Shown here in pieces: positions 48,941-58,720 of a DNA stretch of 64,000 bases; within the stretch, counting starts at the first letter, position 1, and each line of letters starts with the position of its first letter. Under the pieces are notes generated by a model, which ran no database searches, was not told the origin of the DNA, and saw only the letters and a list, made by a program, of their open reading frames with translations. Made by a program: the position numbers and the translations under genes. The stretch comes from NZQO01 sp964639255 (GTDB lineage Bacteria > Bacteroidota > Bacteroidia > Flavobacteriales > Flavobacteriaceae), in NCBI GenBank assembly GCA_964639255.1, contig CAZXDP010000001.1, forward strand, positions 62,001 through 126,000. Direction: 5' to 3'.

Positions 48941-50212
48941 TTATAGATCGAAACCAAGGTCCTTACGATAATACATCCTATCAAAATGTAGCTTCTCTAT
49001 GTTTTTATAGGATTTTTTTAGCGCCTTTCTGAAATCTTCATCCAAGGAAGTAACTGCGAGCACCCTTCCGCCATTGGTGACAACGTCTCCGTTCTTTTGG
49101 GCGGTACCTGCGTGATACACCATACTATCGTCTGAAATTTCGTTCAATCCTGTAATGGGTTTGCCTTTTTCATAGTTTTCGGGGTAACCGCCCGATACCA
49201 ACATTACCGTGGCTGCGGCACGATGGTCTACGGCAAGCGAAACGGCATCCAATCGTTGTTCGAAAGTAGCCTCTAGAAGACTCACCAAGTCTGTTTTTAA
49301 GCGGGGCAAAACTACCTCTGTCTCTGGATCGCCCATTCGCACGTTGTATTCAATTACATACGGATCGTCGTTTACCTTTATGAGCCCTATAAACAAAAAT
49401 CCTTTGTAATTGATATTTTCTTTTTGGAGCCCCTCAATGGTAGGCCGTACGATTCGATCTTCTATTTTTTGCAAAAAAGAAGTATTGGCAAAAGGTACGG
49501 GCGAAATGGCACCCATGCCACCCGTATTGAGGCCTGAATCCCCTTCACCTATTCGCTTATAATCTTTGGCCGTAGGTAAAAGCTTATAATTTTTACCGTC
49601 GGTAAGCACAAATACGCTCAATTCAATACCATCCAAAAATTCCTCGATGACCACCGTACGGCTCGCATTGCCAAATTTCCCTTGCAGCATATTGGCCAAC
49701 TCGCGCTTGGCTTCTTCCAAATCGTCCAATATCAAGACACCCTTGCCGGCGGCAAGTCCGTCAGCCTTAAGCACAAAAGGGGGCGTTAAATTTTCCAGAA
49801 ATTTTTTGCCCGCTTCCAAACTCTCCAGCGTAAAGCTTTCATATGCGGCGGTAGGCACATTGTACATTGCCATAAACTCTTTGGCACGCTCCTTACTGCC
49901 TTCTAGCAGGGCTCCCCTTTTGGAGGGGCCAATTAACATTACTTCGCGTAGGGAGTCACGTTCTTCAAAATAATCGGCGATGCCCTTCACCAATGGGTCC
50001 TCGGGCCCTACCACCACCATCTGGATGTCATGTTCCCGTACGGCCGCCTCAATAGCCTCAAAATCGGTTACCGACAGTGGTAGGTTGGTGGCAATTTGCT
50101 GCGTGCCGGCATTTCCGGGCGCTACATACAGCTTTTCGCAACGGTCGCTTTTGGAAATACTATGTGCAAAAGTATGCTCACGGCCGCCTGAGCCCAGTAC
50201 AAGAACATTCAT
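48941..50212 (-). CDS. purD: Phosphoribosylamine-glycine ligase
   Basis: 423 residues, complete ATP-grasp enzyme: MNVLVLGSGGREHTFAHSI, VVVGPEDPLVKGI, FVLKADGLAAGKGVLI, GLNTGGMGAISPV and VIEYNVRMGDPETE. Catalyses the second step of purine synthesis (GAR formation) in the cytoplasm. A promoter (TTG, 17, TATTTTTG) is 26-53 bases upstream. Confidence 0.97.
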   Translation of the reverse strand: MNVLVLGSGGREHTFAHSISKSDRCEKLYVAPGNAGTQQIATNLPLSVTDFEAIEAAVREHDIQMVVVGPEDPLVKGIADYFEERDSLREVMLIGPSKRGALLEGSKERAKEFMAMYNVPTAAYESFTLESLEAGKKFLENLTPPFVLKADGLAAGKGVLILDDLEEAKRELANMLQGKFGNASRTVVIEEFLDGIELSVFVLTDGKNYKLLPTAKDYKRIGEGDSGLNTGGMGAISPVPFANTSFLQKIEDRIVRPTIEGLQKENINYKGFLFIGLIKVNDDPYVIEYNVRMGDPETEVVLPRLKTDLVSLLEATFEQRLDAVSLAVDHRAAATVMLVSGGYPENYEKGKPITGLNEISDDSMVYHAGTAQKNGDVVTNGGRVLAVTSLDEDFRKALKKSYKNIEKLHFDRMYYRKDLGFDL

Positions 50213-50237
50213 TTTTTGAGGTGTTTAAAGTTTCCTT

Positions 50238-50265
50238 CAAAAATAAATGTTTGTAAATTGAACAA
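50238..50265 (-). promoter_or_regulatory. Promoter of purD
   Basis: Minus strand: TTG (50263-50265), a 17-base spacer and TATTTTTG (50238-50245), 25 bases before the purD ATG. Confidence 0.6.
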
Positions 50266-50279
50266 CTAATTTTTCTATC

Positions 50280-51587
50280 GTGAATTTATTTGAGCGCACG
50301 CTTCAATTTACCGGTTTTCCCATTGCGAAAGCAAAACAACGACTGCTCGAAATTCAGGCTATTTCAGAAAAAGACTATAGAACTTACATACAGGACCTTC
50401 AGGAAAAAATAGTAGCGTACCACTGGCGGGAAAATGCATACTACCAGAAAATTTATGGAAACAAGCGTATTGCCAGCTGGGAGGAGGTTCCCGTACTGCA
50501 AAAGAGCGATTTGCAGCGACCTCTGGCAGAGCGGTTGTCTCACGGATTCTCAAAAAAAAATGCCTACATCAACAAAACTTCGGGGAGTAGTGGACACCCC
50601 TTTGTGTTTGCGAAGGACAATTTTTGCCACGCCCTGAGCTGGGCTGAATTTATAGATCGATACCAATGGTATGGTATTGATTTGAACCGCTCGATGCAAG
50701 CGCGTTTCTACGGAATCCCCTTAGAAGGCTGGGGCTACCACAAGGAGCGTTTGAAGGACCGGCTTAGCAGTCGCTATCGATTTCCGATTTTTGACCTTTC
50801 GGAAGCGAAAATGGAGCATTTCCTGTCAATTTTCCGAAAGAAAAAATTCGACTACATTAACGGTTATACCAGCAGCATTGTGCTGTTCGGTAAATTTTTG
50901 AAGGATAGGGAAATTTGCTTGAGGGATATATGCCCTACCCTGCGCCTTTGTATCGTAACCAGTGAAATGTTGTTCGAAGAAGATAAAGAGCTATTGGAAA
51001 TGGCGCTAGGCGTACCCGTAGTGAATGAGTACGGCGCCAGCGAATTAGGGCTAATCGCCTTTACCGACCCAGCCGGAAGTTTTGTTGTGAACAGTGAAGC
51101 ACTCTATGTTGAAATTCTCGATGATGAAAATCGCCCCGTACCCCACGGGGAAACTGGCCGTATTGTGATAACATCGCTCTATAACAGGGCGCACCCCATG
51201 ATTCGATACGATATAGGCGATAGTGGTAGTTTGAGTATCAATAGTACTAAAAAGAGGCCGGTACTGAACTCGTTGGTGGGCCGTACCAATGACATAGCAG
51301 AATTGCCCAACGGAAAAAAAGTGCCGGGCCTTACTTTTTATTACGTTACCAAAAGCGTAATTGAAGACGATGGTAATGTAAAAGAATTCGTCGTAGAACA
51401 GCACAGCACGAGAAACTTTAAAATTCTATATACCGCTACACAAGCGTTGAAACCAACCCAGATCGCGAAGGTGGAGGAAGCGCTATCACGTTATGTGGGT
51501 GCCGATTTGGAGCTTGACTTTTCCCATTGCAAAGTACTGAAGCGCAGTGCCAGTGGAAAGTTGAAGCAATTTGTATCAAAGTTATAA
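50280..51587 (+). CDS. Adenylate-forming enzyme, CapK/phenylacetate-CoA ligase family
   Basis: 435 residues. GTG start at 50280. The AMP-binding motif is KTSGSSGHP, with VTSEMLFEEDKELLEMALG, NEYGASELG, YDIGDSG and a C-terminal LKRSASGKLKQF lysine motif. CapK-type members in capsule loci probably activate an acid (amino acid or hydroxy acid) for transfer to sugar or polymer; the acid is unknown. It opens the polysaccharide locus on the opposite strand and overlaps the convergent GT2 gene by 6 bases. Confidence 0.87.
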   Translation: MNLFERTLQFTGFPIAKAKQRLLEIQAISEKDYRTYIQDLQEKIVAYHWRENAYYQKIYGNKRIASWEEVPVLQKSDLQRPLAERLSHGFSKKNAYINKTSGSSGHPFVFAKDNFCHALSWAEFIDRYQWYGIDLNRSMQARFYGIPLEGWGYHKERLKDRLSSRYRFPIFDLSEAKMEHFLSIFRKKKFDYINGYTSSIVLFGKFLKDREICLRDICPTLRLCIVTSEMLFEEDKELLEMALGVPVVNEYGASELGLIAFTDPAGSFVVNSEALYVEILDDENRPVPHGETGRIVITSLYNRAHPMIRYDIGDSGSLSINSTKKRPVLNSLVGRTNDIAELPNGKKVPGLTFYYVTKSVIEDDGNVKEFVVEQHSTRNFKILYTATQALKPTQIAKVEEALSRYVGADLELDFSHCKVLKRSASGKLKQFVSKL

Positions 51588-52391
51588 TCGCTCTATGTGC
51601 GTTGGACGCACAAAAAAATATTCCCTGAAAAATAACAATAGGAAATAAAGCGACTTTAAAGGGCCATATGCGAGATGCTTCCGATAAAAGAGATAATTGT
51701 GCCGTACGAGTTTCAACTTATTGGCACTTATGGAGCCCGGACGCACGCGATAGTAAGCCAAATCTTCCTGAATTCCAAGGGCAGGGGAACCGCTGCGCCG
51801 TATCGCTTCCAACCACACCGCCCAATCTTGTCGCTTCCGAATGTTGGGAGCTTCAATTTTACCAATGGCACTTGCATTATACATTCCCGTAAGGTTCCCA
51901 ATATAGTTATTGCGCCTTTGTTTTCTATAGGTTAGGTAAGGCATTGCCCTTACGCGTTTTTGGAGGGAATGTCCATCTTCATCTATATGCAGATAACTGG
52001 AGAAGCTTACCAAGCACCGTTCTGTTTCCATAAAGCTCACTTGTTTTTCCAATTTCTGTGGAAACCAAAGGTCATCGGCGTCACAGAAGGCAATATAATC
52101 ACCTCGAGCAAATTTCGTGGCCATGTTACGGCAATAAGCCGCGCCGTGATTTTCTGATAATGGGTGAAATTGAATGCGCGCGTCCTGCTGGGCTAGGCGT
52201 GAAATAATTGCGGGACCTTGGTCTGTTGAAGCATCGTCTACTACAATAAGTTCCCAATTTTGGTAAGACTGCTTTTGTATACTAGTTATGGTTTGGGCAA
52301 TGAATGATGCCGCATTGTACACTGGGGTAATAACGGACACCAACGGAAGGGCGTTATAATCAATAGGCTTTTTCCTCTCCTCGTAGCGCAT
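51582..52391 (-). CDS. GT2-family glycosyltransferase
   Basis: 269 residues with the GT-A fold: VSVITPVYNAASFIAQTI, LIVVDDASTDQGP and the metal-binding FCDADDLWFP. It builds repeat units from a nucleotide sugar on the cytoplasmic side of the membrane. Its start overlaps the sugar-transferase stop by 32 bases; no ATG nearer is available. Confidence 0.9.
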   Translation of the reverse strand: MRYEERKKPIDYNALPLVSVITPVYNAASFIAQTITSIQKQSYQNWELIVVDDASTDQGPAIISRLAQQDARIQFHPLSENHGAAYCRNMATKFARGDYIAFCDADDLWFPQKLEKQVSFMETERCLVSFSSYLHIDEDGHSLQKRVRAMPYLTYRKQRRNNYIGNLTGMYNASAIGKIEAPNIRKRQDWAVWLEAIRRSGSPALGIQEDLAYYRVRPGSISANKLKLVRHNYLFYRKHLAYGPLKSLYFLLLFFREYFFVRPTHIERL

Positions 52392-53718
52392 TGTAGATAG
52401 TTTGGAAAACGATTTTTAGGTCCAGGAATAAGGACCAGTTTTCAAGATAGAAGATATCATATTTTACCCGATTGATGATATCGTTCTCCGTCTCTACCTC
52501 GCCTCGATAGCCGCTAACTTGTGCTAATCCCGTGATACCGGGCTTTATAAAGTGACGCACCATAAACTTATCGATACGCTCTGCATACATATGCGTATGA
52601 CTCACCATATGGGGCCGCGGTCCCACGACCGACATGTCGCCCTTCAACACATTGATAAACTGCGGGAGTTCGTCGATACTGGTCTTTCTAATAATCTTTC
52701 CAACTTTGGTAACCCGTTCGTCACCCTTCCTAATTTGATGGAGATGCGCCATGGGATTTGGCCTCATGCTCCTGAATTTGTAGCAGAAAAATTCTTCATA
52801 ATCCAAACCGTTGCGCCTTTGCTTGAAAAAAACCGGGCCTTTCGACTCTATCTTAATAAGAATGGCCAAGATAGGCGTGAGCCATGACAATACTCCAACA
52901 ATGATGAACAGTGATAGCAAAATATCGAAACTACGTTTAACGAATTGGTTAAACGGCTCATCGATGGGGATCTTGCGAAGCGACAAGATTGGCAATACCC
53001 CATAATAGCTAAAATCGAGTTTCTTGGTGTAAATTTCTTTGTTGTCTGGCAGAAACTTCAGGGTTTTTAGATTGTTATCGACATAGTCTATAAGTTTTAT
53101 CAAATCCTTATTGCTTATCTCGGCTACCGAAGAATAGATTTCATCGATTTCATTTTCAGAAATGTAGGCGATGCACTCGTCAATGGTGTGTTTATTCTCT
53201 CCCTGTAAGTTAAACGTCTTTACTAGATGATAGCCGTATTCGGGGTTAACAGTGAAAAATTTACGGAGCTGATCTGTTTTTTGGTTCAACCCAATAATAA
53301 CGACATTGCGCCGATTCCCCCCCATCCAAGTTCGGTACTTGCGTAATAGGAAGTACACGGTAAATTTGAATACCGTAATTATGAGCATTACCCATAGCAC
53401 ATAGGAAAATATGGTGCCTGCAGACCATTGTGCCGAATTGAAAATTCCGAAGAAGGCATAAACGATAAGCGTAAAAATGATAAACTGCTTACCCAAAAGC
53501 GACATAATTTTGGCCGTATGGGTAAAACGGTAGATTTCGTAAAAATTTGACTTGAGGGAAAGCACAATCCATCCAATGGTGACAAATACGAAAAAGTTAA
53601 GTAGTGGAAGGTTACCGGCAAAGAAATAGTAGGCCAGCAAGTGTATTGCCAATAGGTCAATTCCATACATAAATGGTCTTATAAAACCCGAATATCTCCC
53701 ACTTCTAAAAATCATCAC
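52360..53718 (-). CDS. Polyprenyl-phosphate sugar transferase (WcaJ/WbaP type)
   Basis: 452 residues: four or five N-terminal helices (IDLLAIHLLAYYFFAG), a CoA-binding-like soluble domain (RRNVVIIGLNQKTDQLRKF) and the C-terminal sugar-transferase domain (KRSFDILLSLFIIVGVLSWL, FCYKFRSM, DELPQFINVLKGDMSVVGPR). It puts the first sugar phosphate on undecaprenyl phosphate. Downstream of uxs with a one-base stop/start overlap. Confidence 0.94.
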   Translation of the reverse strand: MMIFRSGRYSGFIRPFMYGIDLLAIHLLAYYFFAGNLPLLNFFVFVTIGWIVLSLKSNFYEIYRFTHTAKIMSLLGKQFIIFTLIVYAFFGIFNSAQWSAGTIFSYVLWVMLIITVFKFTVYFLLRKYRTWMGGNRRNVVIIGLNQKTDQLRKFFTVNPEYGYHLVKTFNLQGENKHTIDECIAYISENEIDEIYSSVAEISNKDLIKLIDYVDNNLKTLKFLPDNKEIYTKKLDFSYYGVLPILSLRKIPIDEPFNQFVKRSFDILLSLFIIVGVLSWLTPILAILIKIESKGPVFFKQRRNGLDYEEFFCYKFRSMRPNPMAHLHQIRKGDERVTKVGKIIRKTSIDELPQFINVLKGDMSVVGPRPHMVSHTHMYAERIDKFMVRHFIKPGITGLAQVSGYRGEVETENDIINRVKYDIFYLENWSLFLDLKIVFQTIYNALRGEEKAY

Positions 53719-54707
53719 TATTTCCTTATGTGCTTTTCAAAATTTTTATGTTCACTTCTGAAAAGCTCTTCTTGGCTAAGGCCTTTAAAATAATCAAAGG
53801 TTCTTTGCATTCCTTCCTCCCGTGATACTTTTGGCTCCCATCCCAACAGGTTTTTCGCCCGGCTAATATCGGGTTGGCGCTGCATAGGATCATCCTTTGG
53901 CAACGGTTCGAATGTAATTTTTTGGGAGGAGTTGGTCAACTTGATGATTTCCTTTGCAAAATCCAATATGGTAATTTCGTGCGGATTCCCAATGTTAACA
54001 GGCAAGGAGTAATCGCTCATCAACAAACGGAAAAGTCCATCGATTTGATCATCGACATAGCAAAACGATCGGGTTTGCGAGCCGTCTCCAAAAACCGTTA
54101 AATCTTCGCCCCGCAATGCTTGCCCAATAAAAGCAGGTATCACCCTACCATCGTTTAGACGCATTCGCGGACCGTAGGTGTTAAAAATTCGGGCGATGCG
54201 TGTTTCGAGGCCGTGAAACCGGTGATACGCCATGGTAATCGATTCTTGAAAACGTTTGGCCTCGTCATATACCCCACGCGGCCCGATGGTATTCACATTT
54301 CCGTAGTAATCTTCGGTTTGGGGATGCACCAATGGATCGCCATACACCTCGCTAGTAGAAGCAATCAAGATACGCGCTTTCTTCTCCTTGGCAAGGCCAA
54401 GCAGATTGTGGGTGCCCAGTGAGCCAACCTTTAAAGTTTGAATGGGTATTTTCAAATAATCGATTGGACTGGCCGGAGAGGCAAAATGAAGAATGTAATC
54501 AACCTTGCCAGGTACATGCACGAAAGTAGTCACATCGTGGTGGTAAAACTGAAAATCCTCTCTTTGAAATAGATGCTCTATATTCTTAAGGTCGCCGGTA
54601 ATTAGGTTGTCCATACCAACCACTTCAAAGCCTTCCTCCAAAAACCTGTCACACAAGTGCGAGCCTAGAAAACCCGCTGCGCCAGTTATTAAAATTCTTT
54701 TGTTCAT
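53718..54707 (-). CDS. uxs: UDP-glucuronate decarboxylase (UDP-xylose synthase)
   Basis: 329 residues, extended SDR: GAAGFLG (9-15), ASTSEVYGDP, YDEAK catalytic pair and GPRMRLNDGRVIPAFIGQAL. This set is typical of UXS, which turns UDP-glucuronate into UDP-xylose. Its substrate would come from the ugd gene next to it. One-base overlap with the next gene (TAATG). Confidence 0.9.
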   Translation of the reverse strand: MNKRILITGAAGFLGSHLCDRFLEEGFEVVGMDNLITGDLKNIEHLFQREDFQFYHHDVTTFVHVPGKVDYILHFASPASPIDYLKIPIQTLKVGSLGTHNLLGLAKEKKARILIASTSEVYGDPLVHPQTEDYYGNVNTIGPRGVYDEAKRFQESITMAYHRFHGLETRIARIFNTYGPRMRLNDGRVIPAFIGQALRGEDLTVFGDGSQTRSFCYVDDQIDGLFRLLMSDYSLPVNIGNPHEITILDFAKEIIKLTNSSQKITFEPLPKDDPMQRQPDISRAKNLLGWEPKVSREEGMQRTFDYFKGLSQEELFRSEHKNFEKHIRK

Positions 54708-54708
54708 A

Positions 54709-56022
54709 CTAGTTATTGATTTCTTTTCTCCCTATCGAAAAATAAGTAAAGCCTTCTTGTTCGATTTCTGCCGTATTATAAAGATTGCGACCATCGAAAA
54801 TGGTTGGTTGTAAAAGGGTATTTTTTATTTTGCTGAAATTGGGAGTCCTGAAAATGCTCCATTCGGTGCAAATAAGGAGGGCATCGGCACCTTCAAGGGC
54901 TTCGTACATAGAATTTGAATAGTGGAGACGGTCCCCAAATTGTTTTTTGATATTGGGCATGGCTTCCGGATCGAAGACCTGCAGTGTCGCGCCTTCTTGA
55001 AGGAGCGCCTTCATCATATCGATTGAAGGGGCTTCGCGAATATCATCGGTTTCTGGCTTAAAGGCCAGGCCCCAAATAGCTATTGTTTTATCATTTAAGG
55101 AATTATTGAAATGATTTTTGATTTTCGGGAACAATACTGTTTTCTGTTGTGAATTGACCGAGATAACCGAATCGAGAATCTTAAACTCATACCCTTCATT
55201 ACGTCCCGATTTTTGAAGTGCCTTTACGTCCTTTGGAAAGCAAGAGCCTCCATAGCCTATTCCAGGGAAGAGAAAGCGTTTGCCAATGCGCGAGTCAGTA
55301 CCCATCCCAACTCGCACCTTGTCAACATCGGCTCCTACTTTTTCGCAAAAGTTGGCAATTTCATTCATAAAGGTAATTTTGGTCGCCAAAAAAGAGTTGG
55401 CGGCATATTTCGTCAATTCTGCTGAACGCTCATCCATTACAATTATTGGATTCCCCGAACGAACATAGGGACTGTATAACTTTTCCATAATTTTTATGGC
55501 ACGTTCGCTGCTCGAGCCAATGACGATACGTTCTGGCTTCAAAAAATCATCTACAGCAAATCCTTCACGTAGAAATTCTGGATTGGACACCACGTCGAAG
55601 TCGCAGCTTGCATGCTTGGAGATGGTTTCCCTAACCTTATCGGCCGTTCCTACTGGGACAGTGCTTTTGTCTACGATTACTTTATAGGAATGTATTTGCT
55701 TTCCAATTTCTTCGGCGACACCCAAAACATAAGATAGGTCTGCGCTGCCATCTTCATCTTCGGGCGTAGGTAAGGCAAGAAAAATAATATCGCCGTGTTC
55801 TAATCCTTCCTCAAGAGAGGTAGTAAATGATAGTCTTCCAGCAAGAAGATTTCGGTCAAAAAGCACATCGAGATGTGGTTCATAGATAGGCACCACACCA
55901 CTGCGCATTTTCTCGACCTTTTCTTTATCGATGTCGACGCAAATTACCTCATTACCCGTCTCGGCCAAACAAGTACCTGTTACCAATCCCACATATCCGG
56001 TTCCTACTACTGTAATTTTCAT
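54709..56022 (-). CDS. ugd: UDP-glucose 6-dehydrogenase
   Basis: 437 residues. NAD-binding GTGYVGLVTG (7-16), catalytic Cys in YGGSCFPKDVKAL, and VVSNPEFLREGFAVDDFL. It oxidises UDP-glucose to UDP-glucuronate. Two bases upstream of uxs, so both steps to UDP-xylose are in one unit. A -7 element is 27 bases before the start. Confidence 0.96.
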   Translation of the reverse strand: MKITVVGTGYVGLVTGTCLAETGNEVICVDIDKEKVEKMRSGVVPIYEPHLDVLFDRNLLAGRLSFTTSLEEGLEHGDIIFLALPTPEDEDGSADLSYVLGVAEEIGKQIHSYKVIVDKSTVPVGTADKVRETISKHASCDFDVVSNPEFLREGFAVDDFLKPERIVIGSSSERAIKIMEKLYSPYVRSGNPIIVMDERSAELTKYAANSFLATKITFMNEIANFCEKVGADVDKVRVGMGTDSRIGKRFLFPGIGYGGSCFPKDVKALQKSGRNEGYEFKILDSVISVNSQQKTVLFPKIKNHFNNSLNDKTIAIWGLAFKPETDDIREAPSIDMMKALLQEGATLQVFDPEAMPNIKKQFGDRLHYSNSMYEALEGADALLICTEWSIFRTPNFSKIKNTLLQPTIFDGRNLYNTAEIEQEGFTYFSIGRKEINN

Positions 56023-56048
56023 GTTTTCTTATTTCTAAATTTGGTTCG

Positions 56049-56056
56049 CAAAAATA
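56049..56056 (-). promoter_or_regulatory. -7 element of ugd
   Basis: Minus strand TATTTTTG, full match, 26 bases before the ATG. No TTG partner seen. Confidence 0.45.
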
Positions 56057-56066
56057 CAATTTGCAT

Positions 56067-57296
56067 TTATTTTAACTCCGTTTTTACAATCTTGTTTTTT
56101 GGGTGTGCCCCTTGGGTAAGCAAAACAAGTAAAACAAAGCCAGCGTAATAGGCACCCATTTGGCGATGGAAAATGTTTTCTATCAAACAATATCCCACCA
56201 GGGTTACCAACAGTGCTGTATAAAAAAAACTCTTGTAATTTAGTAGCGCGAGCCACCCAATAATTAATGTGAATAAGGCCACTCCTAAAAATCCACTGCT
56301 TAGATAGAAGTCTATAAATTGATTGTGGGTGTTATATCGGTTACTGATAAATTGTTCCCGTTTTTCGCTAATCTCGATGGTTTGCGAGTAGCAATTTATC
56401 AGTTTCTTTTTTGTATTTTGAAAGCCATAGCCCGACCAAGGCAAGTTTTCATCCCGTGCCAATCGTTCTGCACATTCCCAAACTACCTGCCGTAATTCCC
56501 AAGTGAGGCTTTCTACCACAAGGGCATTGGCGGTGTTTACAAACGTGGAATCTTCAACCGTATCGTCTGTCTTAAATTTTACAAAAACGATAGCCACGGC
56601 AAAAATTATGAGTGACCCCAAGGTAATCGCTAGGCGCCGCTTAATTTGGGCACCATACATTTGACGGAGTAATAACAACACGATTAAAAGAAGAATGGTG
56701 ATTTTGGAAACGATAAAAAACACAAAAACCACGTTAACCATAATACTGGCAACGTGATACCGATTTTTAGGGTGAAAATTATCTGTTAAAGAGGCATATG
56801 AAATTAAAATACTCAATACGCACAGAAAGCCTAGATAGATACGATCAATTAATAAGGCTTCGATAAAAGAGGGAGAGCTTCCAAACTCCAAACTGCCGCC
56901 GGTGTTAACATATATGACAATATTAACTGCCGAAAACAGTATGGCGGCTATTGATGAATACACAATCGCCCTGTTTACTTTCTGAAAATCATTTACGGGT
57001 ATATACAACAAAACCAAAGCCCCGGTAAGAAATAATTTTTTTATGATATTGAAATCGGTTTCGAATGTGCCCGTCAGCCATGAATTAACGGCGATGTAAA
57101 CTAAAAAAAGTCCAAAAAGAAGGGTTGGGGCTTTTTTTAGTTTCACGAAGTCTGATTTGCGCACCACAAATGGAAAGGCGGCAAGCAAAACTACCAATAG
57201 AATATTGGGCAGCGCGCGCACATAATCATCAAATGGAATGGTAAGGTACAGCAGCAAGAAGGCGTAAGGATATATGGAAGATAGTAGGATTCGCAT
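56067..57296 (-). CDS. O-antigen ligase/polymerase family protein (1 of 3)
   Basis: 409 residues, 10-12 membrane helices. The Wzy_C signature is NTHNQFIDFYLSSGFLG, preceded by a long periplasmic loop (DENLPWSGYGFQNTKKKL). It would polymerise repeat units or ligate them to a lipid in the periplasm. Its exact role cannot be split from the two similar proteins nearby. Confidence 0.85.
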   Translation of the reverse strand: MRILLSSIYPYAFLLLYLTIPFDDYVRALPNILLVVLLAAFPFVVRKSDFVKLKKAPTLLFGLFLVYIAVNSWLTGTFETDFNIIKKLFLTGALVLLYIPVNDFQKVNRAIVYSSIAAILFSAVNIVIYVNTGGSLEFGSSPSFIEALLIDRIYLGFLCVLSILISYASLTDNFHPKNRYHVASIMVNVVFVFFIVSKITILLLIVLLLLRQMYGAQIKRRLAITLGSLIIFAVAIVFVKFKTDDTVEDSTFVNTANALVVESLTWELRQVVWECAERLARDENLPWSGYGFQNTKKKLINCYSQTIEISEKREQFISNRYNTHNQFIDFYLSSGFLGVALFTLIIGWLALLNYKSFFYTALLVTLVGYCLIENIFHRQMGAYYAGFVLLVLLTQGAHPKNKIVKTELK

Positions 57297-57397
57297 TGCT
57301 TATGCTGTAGGAATATTAATATTTATGAAAGGTAAAAAACTTACCGCTATAAATACGAACTACTCACACTTTTTTAGAAACAGACCAACCGGCCCAC

Positions 57398-58522
57398 TTA
57401 CGAAATTTCGTTACAATAAATCGTTTCTAAGTGATGAATTGTTTTTTCTATATTAAAATGCTCATTAAATTTTTTAAGGGATGCCTGCTCCAAACGCTTC
57501 CTTTTATCAACATTATCTAGCAATTCCTGTACTCTATCTGCGAAAAGGATTGGATTTTCATCCATAATAACATGGCCATTCACATCATCATCAACCAAGT
57601 CCCTATTGCCGTCAGCATCGGTCACGACACAAGCTTTTCCGAGGGCAAGGGCCTCTATTACTGAATATGGGAGACCTTCATATCGTGCGGTAGATACATA
57701 CAATCTGGCATTCTTTATAATATGAAAGATATCTTCTCTTTTAGTCCATTCTAAAAGTGTGATATTTGTTTGAAGTCCGTAGGTGTTGATGAGTGATTTT
57801 ATCTTAGCGAGATTTGGAGCGTGATACCCCACACCCATCAGCACTAAATGTATGGTTGGTCTTTTAATCTTTATATGTCTTAGCATTTCAACCATAAGCT
57901 CTATATTCTTCTGAAATGAGGGACGACCAACCGAACAAATATATTCTTCGGGCCAATTTCGATCTATGCTTAAATTTGGAATTTTATCGATGGGATTAAT
58001 TGCGTTATTGAAAAGTAGAACCCGATTGGTGTCATAACCCACCTCATTTATAGCCCTATTTTTTTCGGAATTGGAAGATGCCAGTATCTTACTTTTTCCT
58101 TTTGACAGTAATTTTTCTATATTCAAAAATAGTGTGCGTTTAATATAATTCTCTGCACTTAAGAATGAGTAGGCCTGTGGCGTGTGAAGTACTGGCAATC
58201 CAAATTTGCGGCCCACTATTTTCCCTATTACTCCCCCTTTGGCACTGTGAGCGTGAATTAAGCTAGGCGATTCTTTTTTTATAATCTTTGTGGTAGCCCT
58301 AATTGCCTTAAAATCCTTAATAGGATCAATATTTCTTATTATAGATATGGGGTAGTTTTTTACGGGAACATTTTTGTCATTTAGAAAAGGTTCATTTTTA
58401 TCCTCTACTCCGTGAATAACAATTGAATCAAACTTTTCGGAATTAATGTTTGACAGAATTAGCCGAAGAGATACGTCAACTCCACCTACCGAATGTAAAA
58501 TATGAACAATTTTAATTTTCAA
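57398..58522 (-). CDS. GT4-family glycosyltransferase
   Basis: 374 residues with GT-B fold: HILHSVGGVDVSLRLI at the N-terminus, VGRPSFQKNIELMVEM (start of the donor domain) and TARYEGLPYSVIEALALGKACVVT (EX7E motif). Retaining transferase using a nucleotide sugar. AT-rich codons compared with neighbours upstream of 54 kb. A -7 element is 35 bases before the ATG; 101 bases separate it from the polymerase gene. Confidence 0.9.
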   Translation of the reverse strand: MKIKIVHILHSVGGVDVSLRLILSNINSEKFDSIVIHGVEDKNEPFLNDKNVPVKNYPISIIRNIDPIKDFKAIRATTKIIKKESPSLIHAHSAKGGVIGKIVGRKFGLPVLHTPQAYSFLSAENYIKRTLFLNIEKLLSKGKSKILASSNSEKNRAINEVGYDTNRVLLFNNAINPIDKIPNLSIDRNWPEEYICSVGRPSFQKNIELMVEMLRHIKIKRPTIHLVLMGVGYHAPNLAKIKSLINTYGLQTNITLLEWTKREDIFHIIKNARLYVSTARYEGLPYSVIEALALGKACVVTDADGNRDLVDDDVNGHVIMDENPILFADRVQELLDNVDKRKRLEQASLKKFNEHFNIEKTIHHLETIYCNEIS

Positions 58523-58556
58523 AATAAATCGTGTTTATAAAACATTTAACAAACCG

Positions 58557-58564
58557 CAAAAATA
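58557..58564 (-). promoter_or_regulatory. -7 element of the GT4 gene
   Basis: Minus strand TATTTTTG. Upstream AT-rich 198-base space (58523-58720) holds no other signal that I can support. Confidence 0.45.
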
Positions 58565-58720
58565 GCAAATCAAGCAGGATTGGAAATTAAGAGGCTAAAA
58601 ATTAATTTTCAGCACCATTTTCTATGGAAAATATTGAAATTTATGTGTACGATACATAGAGTATTATCAGGTTGAGAAAGTTTAATTCGCAACATCGTTC
58701 TTTCGTAGCTGTTTGAACAA

